Origin: Flavobacteriales bacterium | GTDB taxonomy: Bacteria > Bacteroidota > Bacteroidia > Flavobacteriales_D > Crocinitomicaceae | DNA: 64,000 nt | Direction: 5' to 3' | Assembly: GCA_947447525.1 (NCBI GenBank) | Contig: CANFJL010000001.1 | Span: 310,001 to 374,000 of the forward strand | Part shown: piece after piece, positions 1 through 9,773 of the stretch | Position numbering within the stretch: position 1 is the first letter of the stretch | Layout of the letters: each line of letters begins with the position of its first letter | Translations under genes and position numbers: made by a program | Notes under the pieces: model-generated | The model's input: the letters and a program-made list of their open reading frames with translations, nothing else | What the model was told of the DNA's origin: nothing | The model's database searches: none

Positions 1-2691
1 CCAAATACTGTCGGTCAAGATTTTATGTATGAATTAGCGAAGATATTCCCGACAGCTGGATCTAATCTTTCCATTTCGAATGCTAAGGTTCAGAATAAGT
101 TTACTTATTCAATTGTAACCAAAAATTTAGCTGATTTCCTACCGATTTTTTTACCTGAATTGTCCATAGAATCAGGAACTAGAGTGAAGGGAATGTTTGA
201 TTCAGGAACGAATACCTTGGAATTGAATTTACAAGCCAATAAAATCAGTTATGATTCAATGGTTTTTGAAGGAATTAATTTAAATCAAAAGGTAGATAAT
301 TCTGGTATTCTTGCAAATTATAGCGTGAATAAGTTCAGCTATTCCTACTCTTTATCATTTTCTGATGTGCATTTTCAAAGTCAAGGAAGTAAAGGCGATT
401 TAGAATCTGAATTGACTTGGGATCCCAATTCGGCCAATTATTCTAAACTTTCATGGGAAACTTTAATTCTTGAAAATGACCACCTAGATTTTAATTTAAA
501 GCCCTCCTTTATTTCCATCAATGATATTAAATGGAATATAGAAGATGAATCTTTTATCACCTATACTCCAAAGGATATAAGTGTTCAAAAGCTAAAAATT
601 AATAGAGGGAATCAAGTCATCTCTGTTAATGGTTGTTTGTCTAAAAATGAATCTGATCAATTGCGGCTGGATCTTAGACAAATTAATTTAGAGGAACTTA
701 GTTCTATGCTAAAATTGGAAGTTAAGTTAGCAGGAACTTTTTCAGGTTTTGCAAACATTACAAATCCTTATGACAATTTAGGATACACAGGTGATGCCCT
801 TGTTGAACAGTTGTATATTGATGGGGAAGAAGTCGGAAATGTAGCCTTTAATTTAGATTATTTTGCAAAGCAAGAACGCATAAGATTAGATGGAAATTTA
901 GACTATAAAAATCAAAGGACGCTTGATTTTCAGGGATTTTATTACTTAGAAAGAGAAAAAGATAATTTAGAATTTGCCCTTTTATTTAAAAACACAGATC
1001 TTAAATTTACCAATGCATTTATGGATCCAGAAGTAGTGAAAGGAATCGAAGGAAAGGTAAATGGAAAAATAGTGGTAAAAGGTTCCCCTGATCACCCTTT
1101 GCTTTCTGGTAAACTAAAACTTCAAAATGCGGCAGCAAATATTGAATTATTGGGTGTTCGATATACCTTGAATGGAGAAGTTGAAGTGGTTGAAGATGCC
1201 TTCTATATTAACAACCTTCCCGTTAAAGATGAAGACGGGAATACAGCATCTTTGGTAGGTCAAGTTTACCATAAGAATTTTGACAAATGGGATTACAATT
1301 TGAACTTCAACTTTGAAGACGATATCTCGAAACGAGATCCTCAAGCTCCCTATAGAAATCTTCCTTTGGAACGCTTCTTGGTTATGAAAACTACCTATAA
1401 GCAAGGCGATTATTACTACGGAAAAGCGTATGCTAGAGGAACAGCTAATATTTCTGGATACGGAAGTAAAATGGATGTAACAGTAGATGTAGAGACAAAA
1501 AATGGAACAGAAATTACTTTCCCCATGTATGGCGCATCTGATTTAGATGAGGAAGAAAATTTCATTCAGTTCGTCAGTAAAACTGACCCTTTAGCAAAGC
1601 TTAAAGAGAAAATCGACTTCACAGGCGTTAATCTTGACATGAAATTTAAAATTACTCCAGAGGCAAAATTGAAGATTGTGTTTAATGAGCAGTTGGGCGA
1701 TGAAATTCTCGCATACGGTTCTGGTGATATAGATTTTAAATTTGATGCCTATAACAATATGTACTTGGAAGGGAAGTATACCCTGACAAAAGGAAGTAAT
1801 TACAATTTTGCAATGGGACCTATAAAACAAAAATTTGACATTTTAGATGGATCTAAAATAGAATGGTCGGGAGATATTTATAATGCTAATATTGAATTAA
1901 ATACTGCTTTTACCATCAAGAAAGTTAGTATTCTTGAGTTGAGTCCTGAGCAGGAGGATAAATCTTTACTCAATCAAGATATTGTTTGTCTTTTGAAATT
2001 ACGAGAAACGCTTTTGAAACCAACCATTCAATTTGAAATTCAAGCGCCAAAAGCACCAGAAACAGGAAAGGCTTTGATAACTAAAGTAAATGCAGAAAAT
2101 GATGAATTAAATAGACAGTTCTTTTCTCTCCTTTTGGTAAAGAAATTTCAACCTTTAAAAGGAACGGTTTCTGCAAGTGGATCTGCAGCACTTGATTTGG
2201 TTGAGTCTCAGATTAATGTCCTTTTAGGGCAGTTGTCTAAAGATTATAAAGTTAATGTAGATCTTGGGGATAACAATGCCTTGGCATCTGTTCAAAAGAA
2301 CTTTATAGGTGATAGGTTAATTGTTACGGGTAGTTTTGGTGTTGAAAGTGCTGCACTTGCTGGACAATCAAACGGGGCCTTTGTGGGAGATATAAACTTA
2401 GAGTATTTAGTGAATAAAAACGGTACTTTTAGGGTAAATGCTTTCAACCAGTCGAATAACAATACAGTAAAGGAAAATACAGGTCCTTTTACACAAGGTG
2501 CTGGTCTTTCCTATCATGAAGAATTTAATTCCAGTAGAGATTTTATTCTTTGGCAATCATTTTTGGATGTTTTTAGACAAAAAGAAAATAAATTTGTCCA
2601 CGAAAAGAAAAAGAAAAAACACACCAAGGTTCCCATTATCGGAGTGAAAGATAGTACGGTTCCACAAGTAAAAAGTAAAGAAAGAAAATGA
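1..2691 (+). CDS. TamB/DUF490 family translocation-assembly protein, 5' end outside the window
   Basis: The reading frame is open from base 1, so the start lies upstream; the first ATG inside the window (25) is internal. About 896 residues are visible, rich in alternating beta-strand sequence. The last ~450 residues resemble the C-terminal DUF490 domain of TamB, a periplasm-spanning groove protein that carries lipids or helps build outer-membrane proteins. That family normally exceeds 1000 residues, which fits a truncated view. The tail is strongly basic (a lysine run near residue 863 counted from position 25). The stop overlaps the next start (ATGA at 2688), so it is translationally coupled to the biotin carboxylase gene. 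The family is clear; the exact role (TamB versus another AsmA-like protein) is inferred. Confidence 0.85.
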   Translation, partial: PNTVGQDFMYELAKIFPTAGSNLSISNAKVQNKFTYSIVTKNLADFLPIFLPELSIESGTRVKGMFDSGTNTLELNLQANKISYDSMVFEGINLNQKVDNSGILANYSVNKFSYSYSLSFSDVHFQSQGSKGDLESELTWDPNSANYSKLSWETLILENDHLDFNLKPSFISINDIKWNIEDESFITYTPKDISVQKLKINRGNQVISVNGCLSKNESDQLRLDLRQINLEELSSMLKLEVKLAGTFSGFANITNPYDNLGYTGDALVEQLYIDGEEVGNVAFNLDYFAKQERIRLDGNLDYKNQRTLDFQGFYYLEREKDNLEFALLFKNTDLKFTNAFMDPEVVKGIEGKVNGKIVVKGSPDHPLLSGKLKLQNAAANIELLGVRYTLNGEVEVVEDAFYINNLPVKDEDGNTASLVGQVYHKNFDKWDYNLNFNFEDDISKRDPQAPYRNLPLERFLVMKTTYKQGDYYYGKAYARGTANISGYGSKMDVTVDVETKNGTEITFPMYGASDLDEEENFIQFVSKTDPLAKLKEKIDFTGVNLDMKFKITPEAKLKIVFNEQLGDEILAYGSGDIDFKFDAYNNMYLEGKYTLTKGSNYNFAMGPIKQKFDILDGSKIEWSGDIYNANIELNTAFTIKKVSILELSPEQEDKSLLNQDIVCLLKLRETLLKPTIQFEIQAPKAPETGKALITKVNAENDELNRQFFSLLLVKKFQPLKGTVSASGSAALDLVESQINVLLGQLSKDYKVNVDLGDNNALASVQKNFIGDRLIVTGSFGVESAALAGQSNGAFVGDINLEYLVNKNGTFRVNAFNQSNNNTVKENTGPFTQGAGLSYHEEFNSSRDFILWQSFLDVFRQKENKFVHEKKKKKHTKVPIIGVKDSTVPQVKSKERK

Positions 2692-4175
2692 AAAAAGTTT
2701 TAATTGCAAATCGCGGTGAAATCGCTAGAAGGGTGATCAGAACACTTCGGAAAATGAATATTCAAAGCGTAGCCATTTATAGCGATGCTGATCAACATGC
2801 TCCTCATGTCTTAGAAGCAGATGAAGCTGTTTATGTGGGTTCAAGTCCTTCTTCTGACAGTTATTTAAAGCAAGATTTAATTTTAGAACATTGTAAGGCT
2901 TTAGGGGTAGATGGAATTCATCCTGGTTATGGTTTCTTGTCTGAAAATGCAAGTTTTGCTAGAAAAGTTAAAGCCGCTGGATTAAAATTAATTGGTCCTT
3001 CTCCTGAATCTATGGAGTTAATGGGGGATAAGTTGAGCGCCAAACAAGCAGTAAAAGCTTTTAATGTCCCTTTAGTTCCTGGAGTGGATGAGGCAATTTC
3101 TGATGTTGAGGAAGCTAAAAAAGTTGCTGCTCTTGTAGGGTATCCGATTTTAATTAAAGCTTCAGCAGGTGGAGGTGGAAAGGGGATGCGTCTCGTTGAA
3201 AATAATGAGGAATTTGAAAGTCAAATGAAATTGGCCCAAAGTGAAGCAAGATCTTCTTTTGGAGATGATGCAGTTTTCATCGAGAAATTTGTTACCAAAC
3301 CAAGACACATTGAAATTCAGGTTTTTGCAGATCAATTAGGAAATGCAGTTTATCTATTCGAAAGAGAATGCTCCATTCAACGCCGTCATCAAAAGGTTAT
3401 TGAAGAAGCTCCAAGTGCTGTTCTTACGGAAGCGTTGAGAAAGGAAATGGGCGAAGCAGCGGTTGCTGTTTGTAAAGCATGTAACTATGAAGGTGCAGGT
3501 ACTGTTGAGTTTTTATTGGATGCTGATCTCAAATTTTATTTCTTAGAAATGAATACGAGACTTCAAGTGGAACATCCAGTAACCGAAGAAATTACAGGAT
3601 TAGACTTGGTAGAATGGCAAATTCGTGTTGCTCGTGGTGAACAATTACCTAAGAAACAAGAAGAAATAGTTTGTAATGGTCATGCTATTGAAATCCGTGT
3701 TTATGCTGAAGATTCTTTAAACGGATTTACGCCAGATATTGGAACACTAGAGCGCTATCGTATTCCTACTGGTAAAAGTGTCCGTGTTGATGATGCTTTT
3801 GTTGAAGGTATGGAAATTCCAATTTATTATGATCCAATGATTGCTAAATTGGTCGTTTGGGGAAAAACCAGAAAAGATGCTATTGCAAGATGTATTGAAG
3901 CAATTGATGATTATGAGATTTCAGGTGTAAAAACTACACTTGATTTTGGAAAGTTTGTACTCAAGCATCCTGCTTTTGTTTCAGGAGATTTTGACACCAA
4001 TTTCGTTAAAGACTATTTTAGTGATCCATCGGTAATAAAAAATGCAATGGAAGAGGAACATTGGGCTTTAAATCAGGCTATTGATCAGATATGGAGTGAT
4101 ATTAAGGCTTTCAAAGAAAAGGAATTTGCTTCAAGGGAAATTAGTAGCTCTTGGAAAAATAAATTACAATCTTAA
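2688..4175 (+). CDS. accC: Biotin carboxylase subunit of an acyl-CoA carboxylase (AccC/PccA type)
   Basis: 495 residues: N-terminal biotin carboxylase domain with IANRGEIA at 6-13, ATP-grasp with the glycine loop GGGGKGM at 161-167, the carboxylation motif RRHQKVIEEAP at ~232-242 and the family signature EMNTRLQVEHPV at 287-298. These residues bind ATP, metal and biotin, so the enzyme should be active in ATP-dependent carboxylation of biotin. It is ~45 residues longer than E. coli AccC because of a C-terminal charged tail, as in propionyl- or methylcrotonyl-CoA carboxylase subunits. No carboxyltransferase or biotin carrier gene lies nearby, so the acyl-CoA substrate cannot be fixed from context. 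It starts inside the TamB-like stop codon. Confidence 0.9.
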   Translation: MKKVLIANRGEIARRVIRTLRKMNIQSVAIYSDADQHAPHVLEADEAVYVGSSPSSDSYLKQDLILEHCKALGVDGIHPGYGFLSENASFARKVKAAGLKLIGPSPESMELMGDKLSAKQAVKAFNVPLVPGVDEAISDVEEAKKVAALVGYPILIKASAGGGGKGMRLVENNEEFESQMKLAQSEARSSFGDDAVFIEKFVTKPRHIEIQVFADQLGNAVYLFERECSIQRRHQKVIEEAPSAVLTEALRKEMGEAAVAVCKACNYEGAGTVEFLLDADLKFYFLEMNTRLQVEHPVTEEITGLDLVEWQIRVARGEQLPKKQEEIVCNGHAIEIRVYAEDSLNGFTPDIGTLERYRIPTGKSVRVDDAFVEGMEIPIYYDPMIAKLVVWGKTRKDAIARCIEAIDDYEISGVKTTLDFGKFVLKHPAFVSGDFDTNFVKDYFSDPSVIKNAMEEEHWALNQAIDQIWSDIKAFKEKEFASREISSSWKNKLQS

Positions 4176-4233
4176 AATAAAAAAGCGGGCAACTTACAAA
4201 ATTAAATTACTTTTACGCAGCAAATTTTGAACT

Positions 4234-5445
4234 ATGAATTTACATGAATATCAAGGAAAGGAAATTTTAAAAAGTTACGGTGTAGCTGTACAAGAAGGAA
4301 TTGTCGTTGAAAAAATTGAAGATGCTGTTAATGCAGCAAAAGAGCTAACAGCAAAAACGGGTACAAGTTGGTATGTAGTTAAAGCACAAATCCATGCTGG
4401 TGGCCGCGGAAAAGGAACTGTTGAAGAAACTGGTTCTCATGGTGTTGTTATTGCTAAAGGAATTGACCAAGTAGAAGAGAAAGTTCGTGGAATTTTAGGT
4501 GGACATTTAACCACGCTTCAAACTAACGGTAAAGGAAAATTAGTAAATAAGGTATTGATCGCTCAAGATGTTTATTATCCTGGTGAATCTGAAACCCAAG
4601 AATTTTATATGTCCGTTCTTTTGGATAGAGAGAAAGGAAGAAATGTGATTGTTTATTCTACAGAGGGTGGAATGGATATAGAACATGTTGCGGAACATAC
4701 TCCTGAGAAATTACATAGAGAATTTATCGATCCTCGTGTTGGACTTCAAGGTTTTCAAGCTAGAAAAATAGCTTTTAACCTAGGATTGTCAGGTGAAGCT
4801 TTTAAAGGAATGATCAAATTTGTTTCTTCTTTATACAAAGCTTACGAGGGAATTGATGCTGCAATGTTTGAAATTAATCCTTTATTCAAAACATCAGATA
4901 ATAAAATTATTGCCGTAGATGCTAAAGTTACTTTAGATGGAAATGGTTTATTCCGTCATCCTGATTATGCTGCAATGCGCGATAAAACAGAGGAAGATCC
5001 AACGGAAGTTGAAGCTGATGAAGCGGGATTGAATTTTGTGAAATTAGATGGAAATGTGGGTTGTATGGTAAACGGTGCCGGTTTGGCAATGGCTACCATG
5101 GATATCATTAAGTTGTCTGGTGGGAATCCAGCGAATTTCTTAGATGTTGGAGGTACAGCTAACGCAGAACGCGTTGAAAAAGCATTCCATATCATACTTA
5201 AAGATCCAAATGTAAAGGCAATTTTGATTAATATCTTTGGTGGAATAGTGCGTTGTGATCGCGTTGCTCAAGGTATCGTAGATGCCTATAAAAATATTGG
5301 TGAAATACCAGTTCCGATTATAGTTCGCTTACAAGGAACCAATGCTATTGAAGCTAAAAAGATTATCGATGATTCTGGATTGAATGTGCATTCAGCAGTT
5401 CAATTACAAGAAGCTGCAGATTTAGTGAAAGAAGTATTAAGTTAA
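4234..5445 (+). CDS. sucC: Succinate-CoA ligase (ADP-forming), beta subunit
   Basis: 403 residues, close to the family length. It starts [12 protein letters not shown], typical of SucC, and has an ATP-grasp region with HAGGRGKG near 54-61 and a C-terminal CoA-ligase domain ([10 protein letters not shown]). With SucD it converts succinyl-CoA, ADP and phosphate to succinate, ATP and CoA in the TCA cycle. sucD is not adjacent, so the two subunits are encoded apart. A 58-nt gap separates it from the upstream gene; TACTTTTA in that gap is close to, but not an exact match to, the Bacteroidota minus-7 box. A strong intrinsic terminator follows 16 nt after the stop. Confidence 0.95.
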   Translation: MNLHEYQGKEILKSYGVAVQEGIVVEKIEDAVNAAKELTAKTGTSWYVVKAQIHAGGRGKGTVEETGSHGVVIAKGIDQVEEKVRGILGGHLTTLQTNGKGKLVNKVLIAQDVYYPGESETQEFYMSVLLDREKGRNVIVYSTEGGMDIEHVAEHTPEKLHREFIDPRVGLQGFQARKIAFNLGLSGEAFKGMIKFVSSLYKAYEGIDAAMFEINPLFKTSDNKIIAVDAKVTLDGNGLFRHPDYAAMRDKTEEDPTEVEADEAGLNFVKLDGNVGCMVNGAGLAMATMDIIKLSGGNPANFLDVGGTANAERVEKAFHIILKDPNVKAILINIFGGIVRCDRVAQGIVDAYKNIGEIPVPIIVRLQGTNAIEAKKIIDDSGLNVHSAVQLQEAADLVKEVLS

Positions 5446-5461
5446 TTCAATACGATTTGTG

Positions 5462-5488
5462 AACCTCCATTCGTGGAGGTTTTTTTTT
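5462..5488 (+). terminator. Intrinsic terminator of sucC with TTCG tetraloop
   Basis: An 8-bp perfect stem (5462-5469 with 5474-5481) is closed by a TTCG loop and runs into a 9-base T tract (5480-5488). It ends sucC transcription. The convergent glycosyltransferase gene starts its stop codon at 5498. Confidence 0.93.
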
Positions 5489-5497
5489 GCCTTTTTT

Positions 5498-6460
5498 TTA
5501 CAGAAGTTGTATTAATGCTGTTCCGCATTTAAAATGACCTTTTGGACATTCTTGATGCCCATGCAGGCCGCAAGGGCGACAAGCAAGATCTTTAACTTCT
5601 AGAATTTTAGCGTCATCAGATAAAGGTCCAAATCCAAAATCACTTACGGTTGAACAGAAAAACGCTGTAACAGGAGTATTCATCGCTGAGGCAATGTGCA
5701 GTGGACCTGAATCATTTACGAAGGCTCTTGTTGCTCCTTTCATTAAGGCCGCGGATTGCATGATACTTAATTTTCCCGCTAAATTTACAGCATTGACCGT
5801 AGATGTTTCGATTATTTTGTCCAATAAGTTCTTATCGTCTGGACCACCAATTAAGTAGATGGAAGCACCGCTTTCATTGAGTTGTTTCATTAATTGAACC
5901 CATACCACTTCGGGAGCTTGCTTGGTAAACCATACTGAGGCAGGCGCTAAACAATAATAGGCTTGTTTTAGAAATTCTTCAACTGATTTTAAGTCTGAAT
6001 CTTTTGGGTACAATGCCGGTCTTCTGACCGTTGGAATTAACAAATCACTAATAAGGTTTAAATTGCGATCTACTTCATGAAGTCCCTGATCCATTTGATG
6101 CGGATAGGCTTTGGAGTATAAAAATGAAAATGGATTTTTTTGGAAGCCAATTTTTCGCTTTGCTCCAGATAAAACAGTGAGGAGTCCACTACTAGCAAAT
6201 CGATGTAAATTGATGACAAGATCGTATTGATTTTTTCTAAATAGTTGGATTAATCTCAGTATTTCGCTTCTCTTTTTTTTCTTATCAAAGGTAAATACCT
6301 CCCTTAAATCGGGGTGATTATTGAGTAATTCTTCATTCCCCTTTTTGACCAAGAAATCAATTTCGGCTTGAGGAAACTTAAGTTTTAAGTTGGCAATTAT
6401 TGGCGTTGCTAAAATTACATCACCTAAAAAAGCAGTTTGAATGATAAGGACTTTTTTCAT
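5498..6460 (-). CDS. Glycosyltransferase family 9 (heptosyltransferase-like)
   Basis: 320 residues with the GT9 opening MKKVLIIQTAFLGDVILATP, a nucleotide-sugar binding C-terminal half and the acceptor-side motif NDSGPLHIASA near 245-255. GT9 enzymes add heptose or related sugars to the lipopolysaccharide inner core at the cytoplasmic face of the inner membrane. The last ~40 residues hold several cysteines and histidines (CRPCGLHGHQEC), which is common in WaaF-like proteins. The ATG directly follows the stop of the giant secreted protein gene (TAAATG), so the two are co-transcribed. The acceptor is not known. Confidence 0.85.
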   Translation of the reverse strand: MKKVLIIQTAFLGDVILATPIIANLKLKFPQAEIDFLVKKGNEELLNNHPDLREVFTFDKKKKRSEILRLIQLFRKNQYDLVINLHRFASSGLLTVLSGAKRKIGFQKNPFSFLYSKAYPHQMDQGLHEVDRNLNLISDLLIPTVRRPALYPKDSDLKSVEEFLKQAYYCLAPASVWFTKQAPEVVWVQLMKQLNESGASIYLIGGPDDKNLLDKIIETSTVNAVNLAGKLSIMQSAALMKGATRAFVNDSGPLHIASAMNTPVTAFFCSTVSDFGFGPLSDDAKILEVKDLACRPCGLHGHQECPKGHFKCGTALIQLL

Positions 6461-9400
6461 TTATCGAATTAAACTTACAAATCCTCTTTTAATAATCTCT
6501 TTTCCTGTGGCGTCATGAACCTCTACAATGTAGACAAAGTTGTCATTGCTTGCTTCATTTCCGTTGCTCAATTTTCCATCCCAACCTATGCTTGGATTAT
6601 TTGTTTCAAATACAACATTGTCCCAACGGTCAATTATAGTTAGAAGGTAATCTTTAGGGTCAATATTGGTGAGCACAGGAAGAAATATAGCATTGATTCC
6701 ATCAGGATAAAAAGCATTTGGAATATAAATGATTGGGGCATAGCTCAAACAAAATATATTCGACTTACTGACTTCATAAAATCCATAGGAATTTAATACT
6801 TCGTGGGCGGTTACATAGTAACAGATTTCACCTGGATATTGACTAGAGTTAACAGTGTCGAGCGTGCTTCTTTGTCCAGAATTACTCGTTCCAATGGCTT
6901 GACTAATTCCTGTATTTTTGTTCAATCTAAAGATTTCGTAATATTCAACAGTTCCATCAAATCCTTCGTATGGAGTCCAGTTGAGATAGTTTATTTGTGT
7001 CATCTCATCTGCAATTCCCGTTAAATACATCGTAGTAACTAGGTTCGAATAACCACCTGCATTAGTGCAACTATCCACATATTGACTTCTGTAGGTAGAT
7101 GGTTTTATTTCCGCATCGGCATTAATATCTGTAAATTGCGCTGTATTTCCAATCACGGTACTTTGTCCAATTACTTCAAAATTTCCAACTGAATTTAATT
7201 TTTCAAAAATAACTTCTTTTACCCCAACTGTCCCGTCAATGTATACGCTTAAATCGACAGAATTCCCTTGAACAGTAGCCAACTTTAAATAGTGATAGGC
7301 TGGTTGTTGTGGCAATGGAATATCAACAACAAATGGATTTGATAGGGAGCTTTGTCCATTGCTTAAATTGGCTTGCACATATATTTGATATTGCTGTCCC
7401 CCTGTTAATGGTATAGTTGCTTGGTTGTTGTCACTACTTCCCAGATAAATTAAGGCACCATTTTCAAAACTATAAAGGTTATAGTTGACAATACTTTGTC
7501 CTCCGTAGGCATTCCAATTTAAATTAACGGATTGTCCGCACATATCTGCACTTCCCGTACAAAAAACAGTAGTGTTAATAGCTCCTTTTGCTGAGGTTTG
7601 AAATGTAATTGGGACTGCATTGGTATAACAAGAGTCAAAAGCAGCAACGGAATAGGATAGAGGTCCTTGTGAATAATCAGGATGGTAGCTGTAACTTGTA
7701 TTTGAAATTCCCCAAACGGTATCCAACTCAAATAAAATTCCATTTTGATCAAAAGTATAGATCACATAACCATAGGTGTCTTCCTGTTGGTTTTGATTCC
7801 AAGTTAGGACTAGATTGTTATTGTTATTCGGATCAAATCCGACACTTTGGATTATTGGAATATTCGGTGTCATCATGTCCTCAAAATCATCATGAGGAAT
7901 ATTACTTGTAAAATTACAAGGTGCATTAGGCAATACGATTTGATATCCTAGATTCGCTTGACAAATATCTATGGTGTCTTTGTATTGTGTTGTATTGTAA
8001 TCGACACTGTCTATCAATTGAAAGACTCCAGCTGGATATTCTCTGTAGATATAATAATAAGCATTAAAGCTATTGAGGGGTGGGTTAATTGCTTGATTCC
8101 ATTGTAATACAGCGGTTCCATTATTGGGATTAATCAAATTCAAATGGATAGCCGAAATGGTATCACTATATTTCGTGATGGTTCCGTTACATCCAGATAC
8201 TACACCTAGATAATAAGCTTGTGGTGTACTTCCGCCGTTCAGCAAAAATTGTGTCGTATTGATGTCTGTGATCGTTGCAAGTAAACCGCCCTGTACAGAA
8301 TAAATTTGATAGGAAACAAAGCTATTGACCGGATCGCTACTCGCCGTCCAAGAGATATTTACATTTCCATTTGCATCTCCTTGAATACAATCAATGGATG
8401 GAGCGGGAATGATTCCAGGATTGCGAACATTAATTTGTAGAGTAGCATAGCTTACTTTAGGAACTTGACAATAATTATCTTGTGCCCTGAAAACAAATAT
8501 ATATGGGATCATTTCTGCAGCTTCTCCAAAGGCGTTGATTAAATGATTGCAATGGGTTTGCCATGTAAAATCAACGGAGGCGCTTGAGGTTCCTGTAATG
8601 GGTAATCCTGTATTTAAAAAAGCACATGGTGTAATAGTGCAACCTGTATTTTGATTGTAATTGGTTCCGAACATTGGACCGGAGGCTGTGATACTTACAT
8701 TTTGATTGCTTCCATCTTGTAATAAATCTAAGTCATTTGCAATCAGATTTAAATTGACCAGATCACCTGCATTGACCGTCGTAATAAAAGAACCACTACT
8801 AAATGGAGCACTGAAAATCGGTGCGTTATTAGCGGAAGTACAGGCTGTAATGACCAATTGCATTTCTCTTTCCACTTCAGAAATAAGGATGCCTTGACGA
8901 TATGATTTCACACTTACTTTAACAGCAAAATTTCCAATGGTAGAGGAGTTGAAGGTGATTTCCCCATTCTGATGATTGATTTGAGCAGGAATATTAGCGG
9001 CATTCATCGAAGCGTTAGGAGTTGGCGATAAGGCACTAAATCCAGGTTCAAAAGGAACAGGTATTGGATTTAATGGTGGATTGTAGCTACCCGTTGGGAA
9101 ATTATTATAGGGAATTCCAAAATCAATATACAAAGAATCCAAATCTGGATCAATAGCATTCATATTATAACGATAATTGGAACCTGCGCAACTCACAAAA
9201 TATGGTGCTTGCATAAATACAGGTGAATTATCTACGCAAGTACTGTTTTGGTTCAGAGCAAACATCTTTGCCGCTAGTGTAATTCCATAACTTGCAGGAG
9301 AGGTGATATTGGTAAGTGAATTGCTGCGCGAGAAATTTTCATAAGTAAATATCCAACCTTGACTTGGAGGTGTTCCGCTGAGCGTTATAGGATTACTCCT

Positions 9401-9742
9401 ATAGGTAATGCGCTCTATCGCCCCTATGCCATTTCCACCTGAGGTACCACTTCCACAATCTAATGGCTGAGGTCCTCCGCTCACTGCAGTGCAGCTTGGC
9501 GAAATATCTTCGCGAGAAATATATGCTAAATTTAAGGTGGTTAGTGAAGGATGATTCCATACTCTGAGTGCTTCTGATGCTGTGTTAATTTCAGCTCCGT
9601 TGCAATCTCGGTAAAAAATTAATTCGAAGATATAAGAATTATTTCCAGAACATTTCCATGTGATTTCTCCCCCCATAACATGAGATGCATTCGCAATAGG
9701 CACGAAAAAAAACAGGGTAAGTAAAAATAAATATTTCTTCAT
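6461..9742 (-). CDS. Giant secreted protein with fibronectin-III-like repeats and a type B T9SS sorting domain
   Basis: 1093 residues from the ATG at 9742, chosen because it gives a clean signal peptide (MKKYLFLLTLFFFVPIANA). A longer frame to 9781 would run into the upstream peptidase gene. The mature protein opens SHVMGGEI, a common start in gliding-associated cargo proteins. The middle carries several fibronectin type III-like modules, including IDCIQGDANGNVNISW and similar segments. The last 88 residues (from YIPNAFYPDG) are the gliding-motility-associated C-terminal domain that targets cargo to the type IX secretion system. It is probably a cell-surface or secreted adhesin-like protein; its ligand is unknown. 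Confidence 0.88.
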   Translation of the reverse strand: MKKYLFLLTLFFFVPIANASHVMGGEITWKCSGNNSYIFELIFYRDCNGAEINTASEALRVWNHPSLTTLNLAYISREDISPSCTAVSGGPQPLDCGSGTSGGNGIGAIERITYRSNPITLSGTPPSQGWIFTYENFSRSNSLTNITSPASYGITLAAKMFALNQNSTCVDNSPVFMQAPYFVSCAGSNYRYNMNAIDPDLDSLYIDFGIPYNNFPTGSYNPPLNPIPVPFEPGFSALSPTPNASMNAANIPAQINHQNGEITFNSSTIGNFAVKVSVKSYRQGILISEVEREMQLVITACTSANNAPIFSAPFSSGSFITTVNAGDLVNLNLIANDLDLLQDGSNQNVSITASGPMFGTNYNQNTGCTITPCAFLNTGLPITGTSSASVDFTWQTHCNHLINAFGEAAEMIPYIFVFRAQDNYCQVPKVSYATLQINVRNPGIIPAPSIDCIQGDANGNVNISWTASSDPVNSFVSYQIYSVQGGLLATITDINTTQFLLNGGSTPQAYYLGVVSGCNGTITKYSDTISAIHLNLINPNNGTAVLQWNQAINPPLNSFNAYYYIYREYPAGVFQLIDSVDYNTTQYKDTIDICQANLGYQIVLPNAPCNFTSNIPHDDFEDMMTPNIPIIQSVGFDPNNNNNLVLTWNQNQQEDTYGYVIYTFDQNGILFELDTVWGISNTSYSYHPDYSQGPLSYSVAAFDSCYTNAVPITFQTSAKGAINTTVFCTGSADMCGQSVNLNWNAYGGQSIVNYNLYSFENGALIYLGSSDNNQATIPLTGGQQYQIYVQANLSNGQSSLSNPFVVDIPLPQQPAYHYLKLATVQGNSVDLSVYIDGTVGVKEVIFEKLNSVGNFEVIGQSTVIGNTAQFTDINADAEIKPSTYRSQYVDSCTNAGGYSNLVTTMYLTGIADEMTQINYLNWTPYEGFDGTVEYYEIFRLNKNTGISQAIGTSNSGQRSTLDTVNSSQYPGEICYYVTAHEVLNSYGFYEVSKSNIFCLSYAPIIYIPNAFYPDGINAIFLPVLTNIDPKDYLLTIIDRWDNVVFETNNPSIGWDGKLSNGNEASNDNFVYIVEVHDATGKEIIKRGFVSLIR

Positions 9743-9773
9743 GAAAATAACATTCCGAAGTTGTAACGGCATT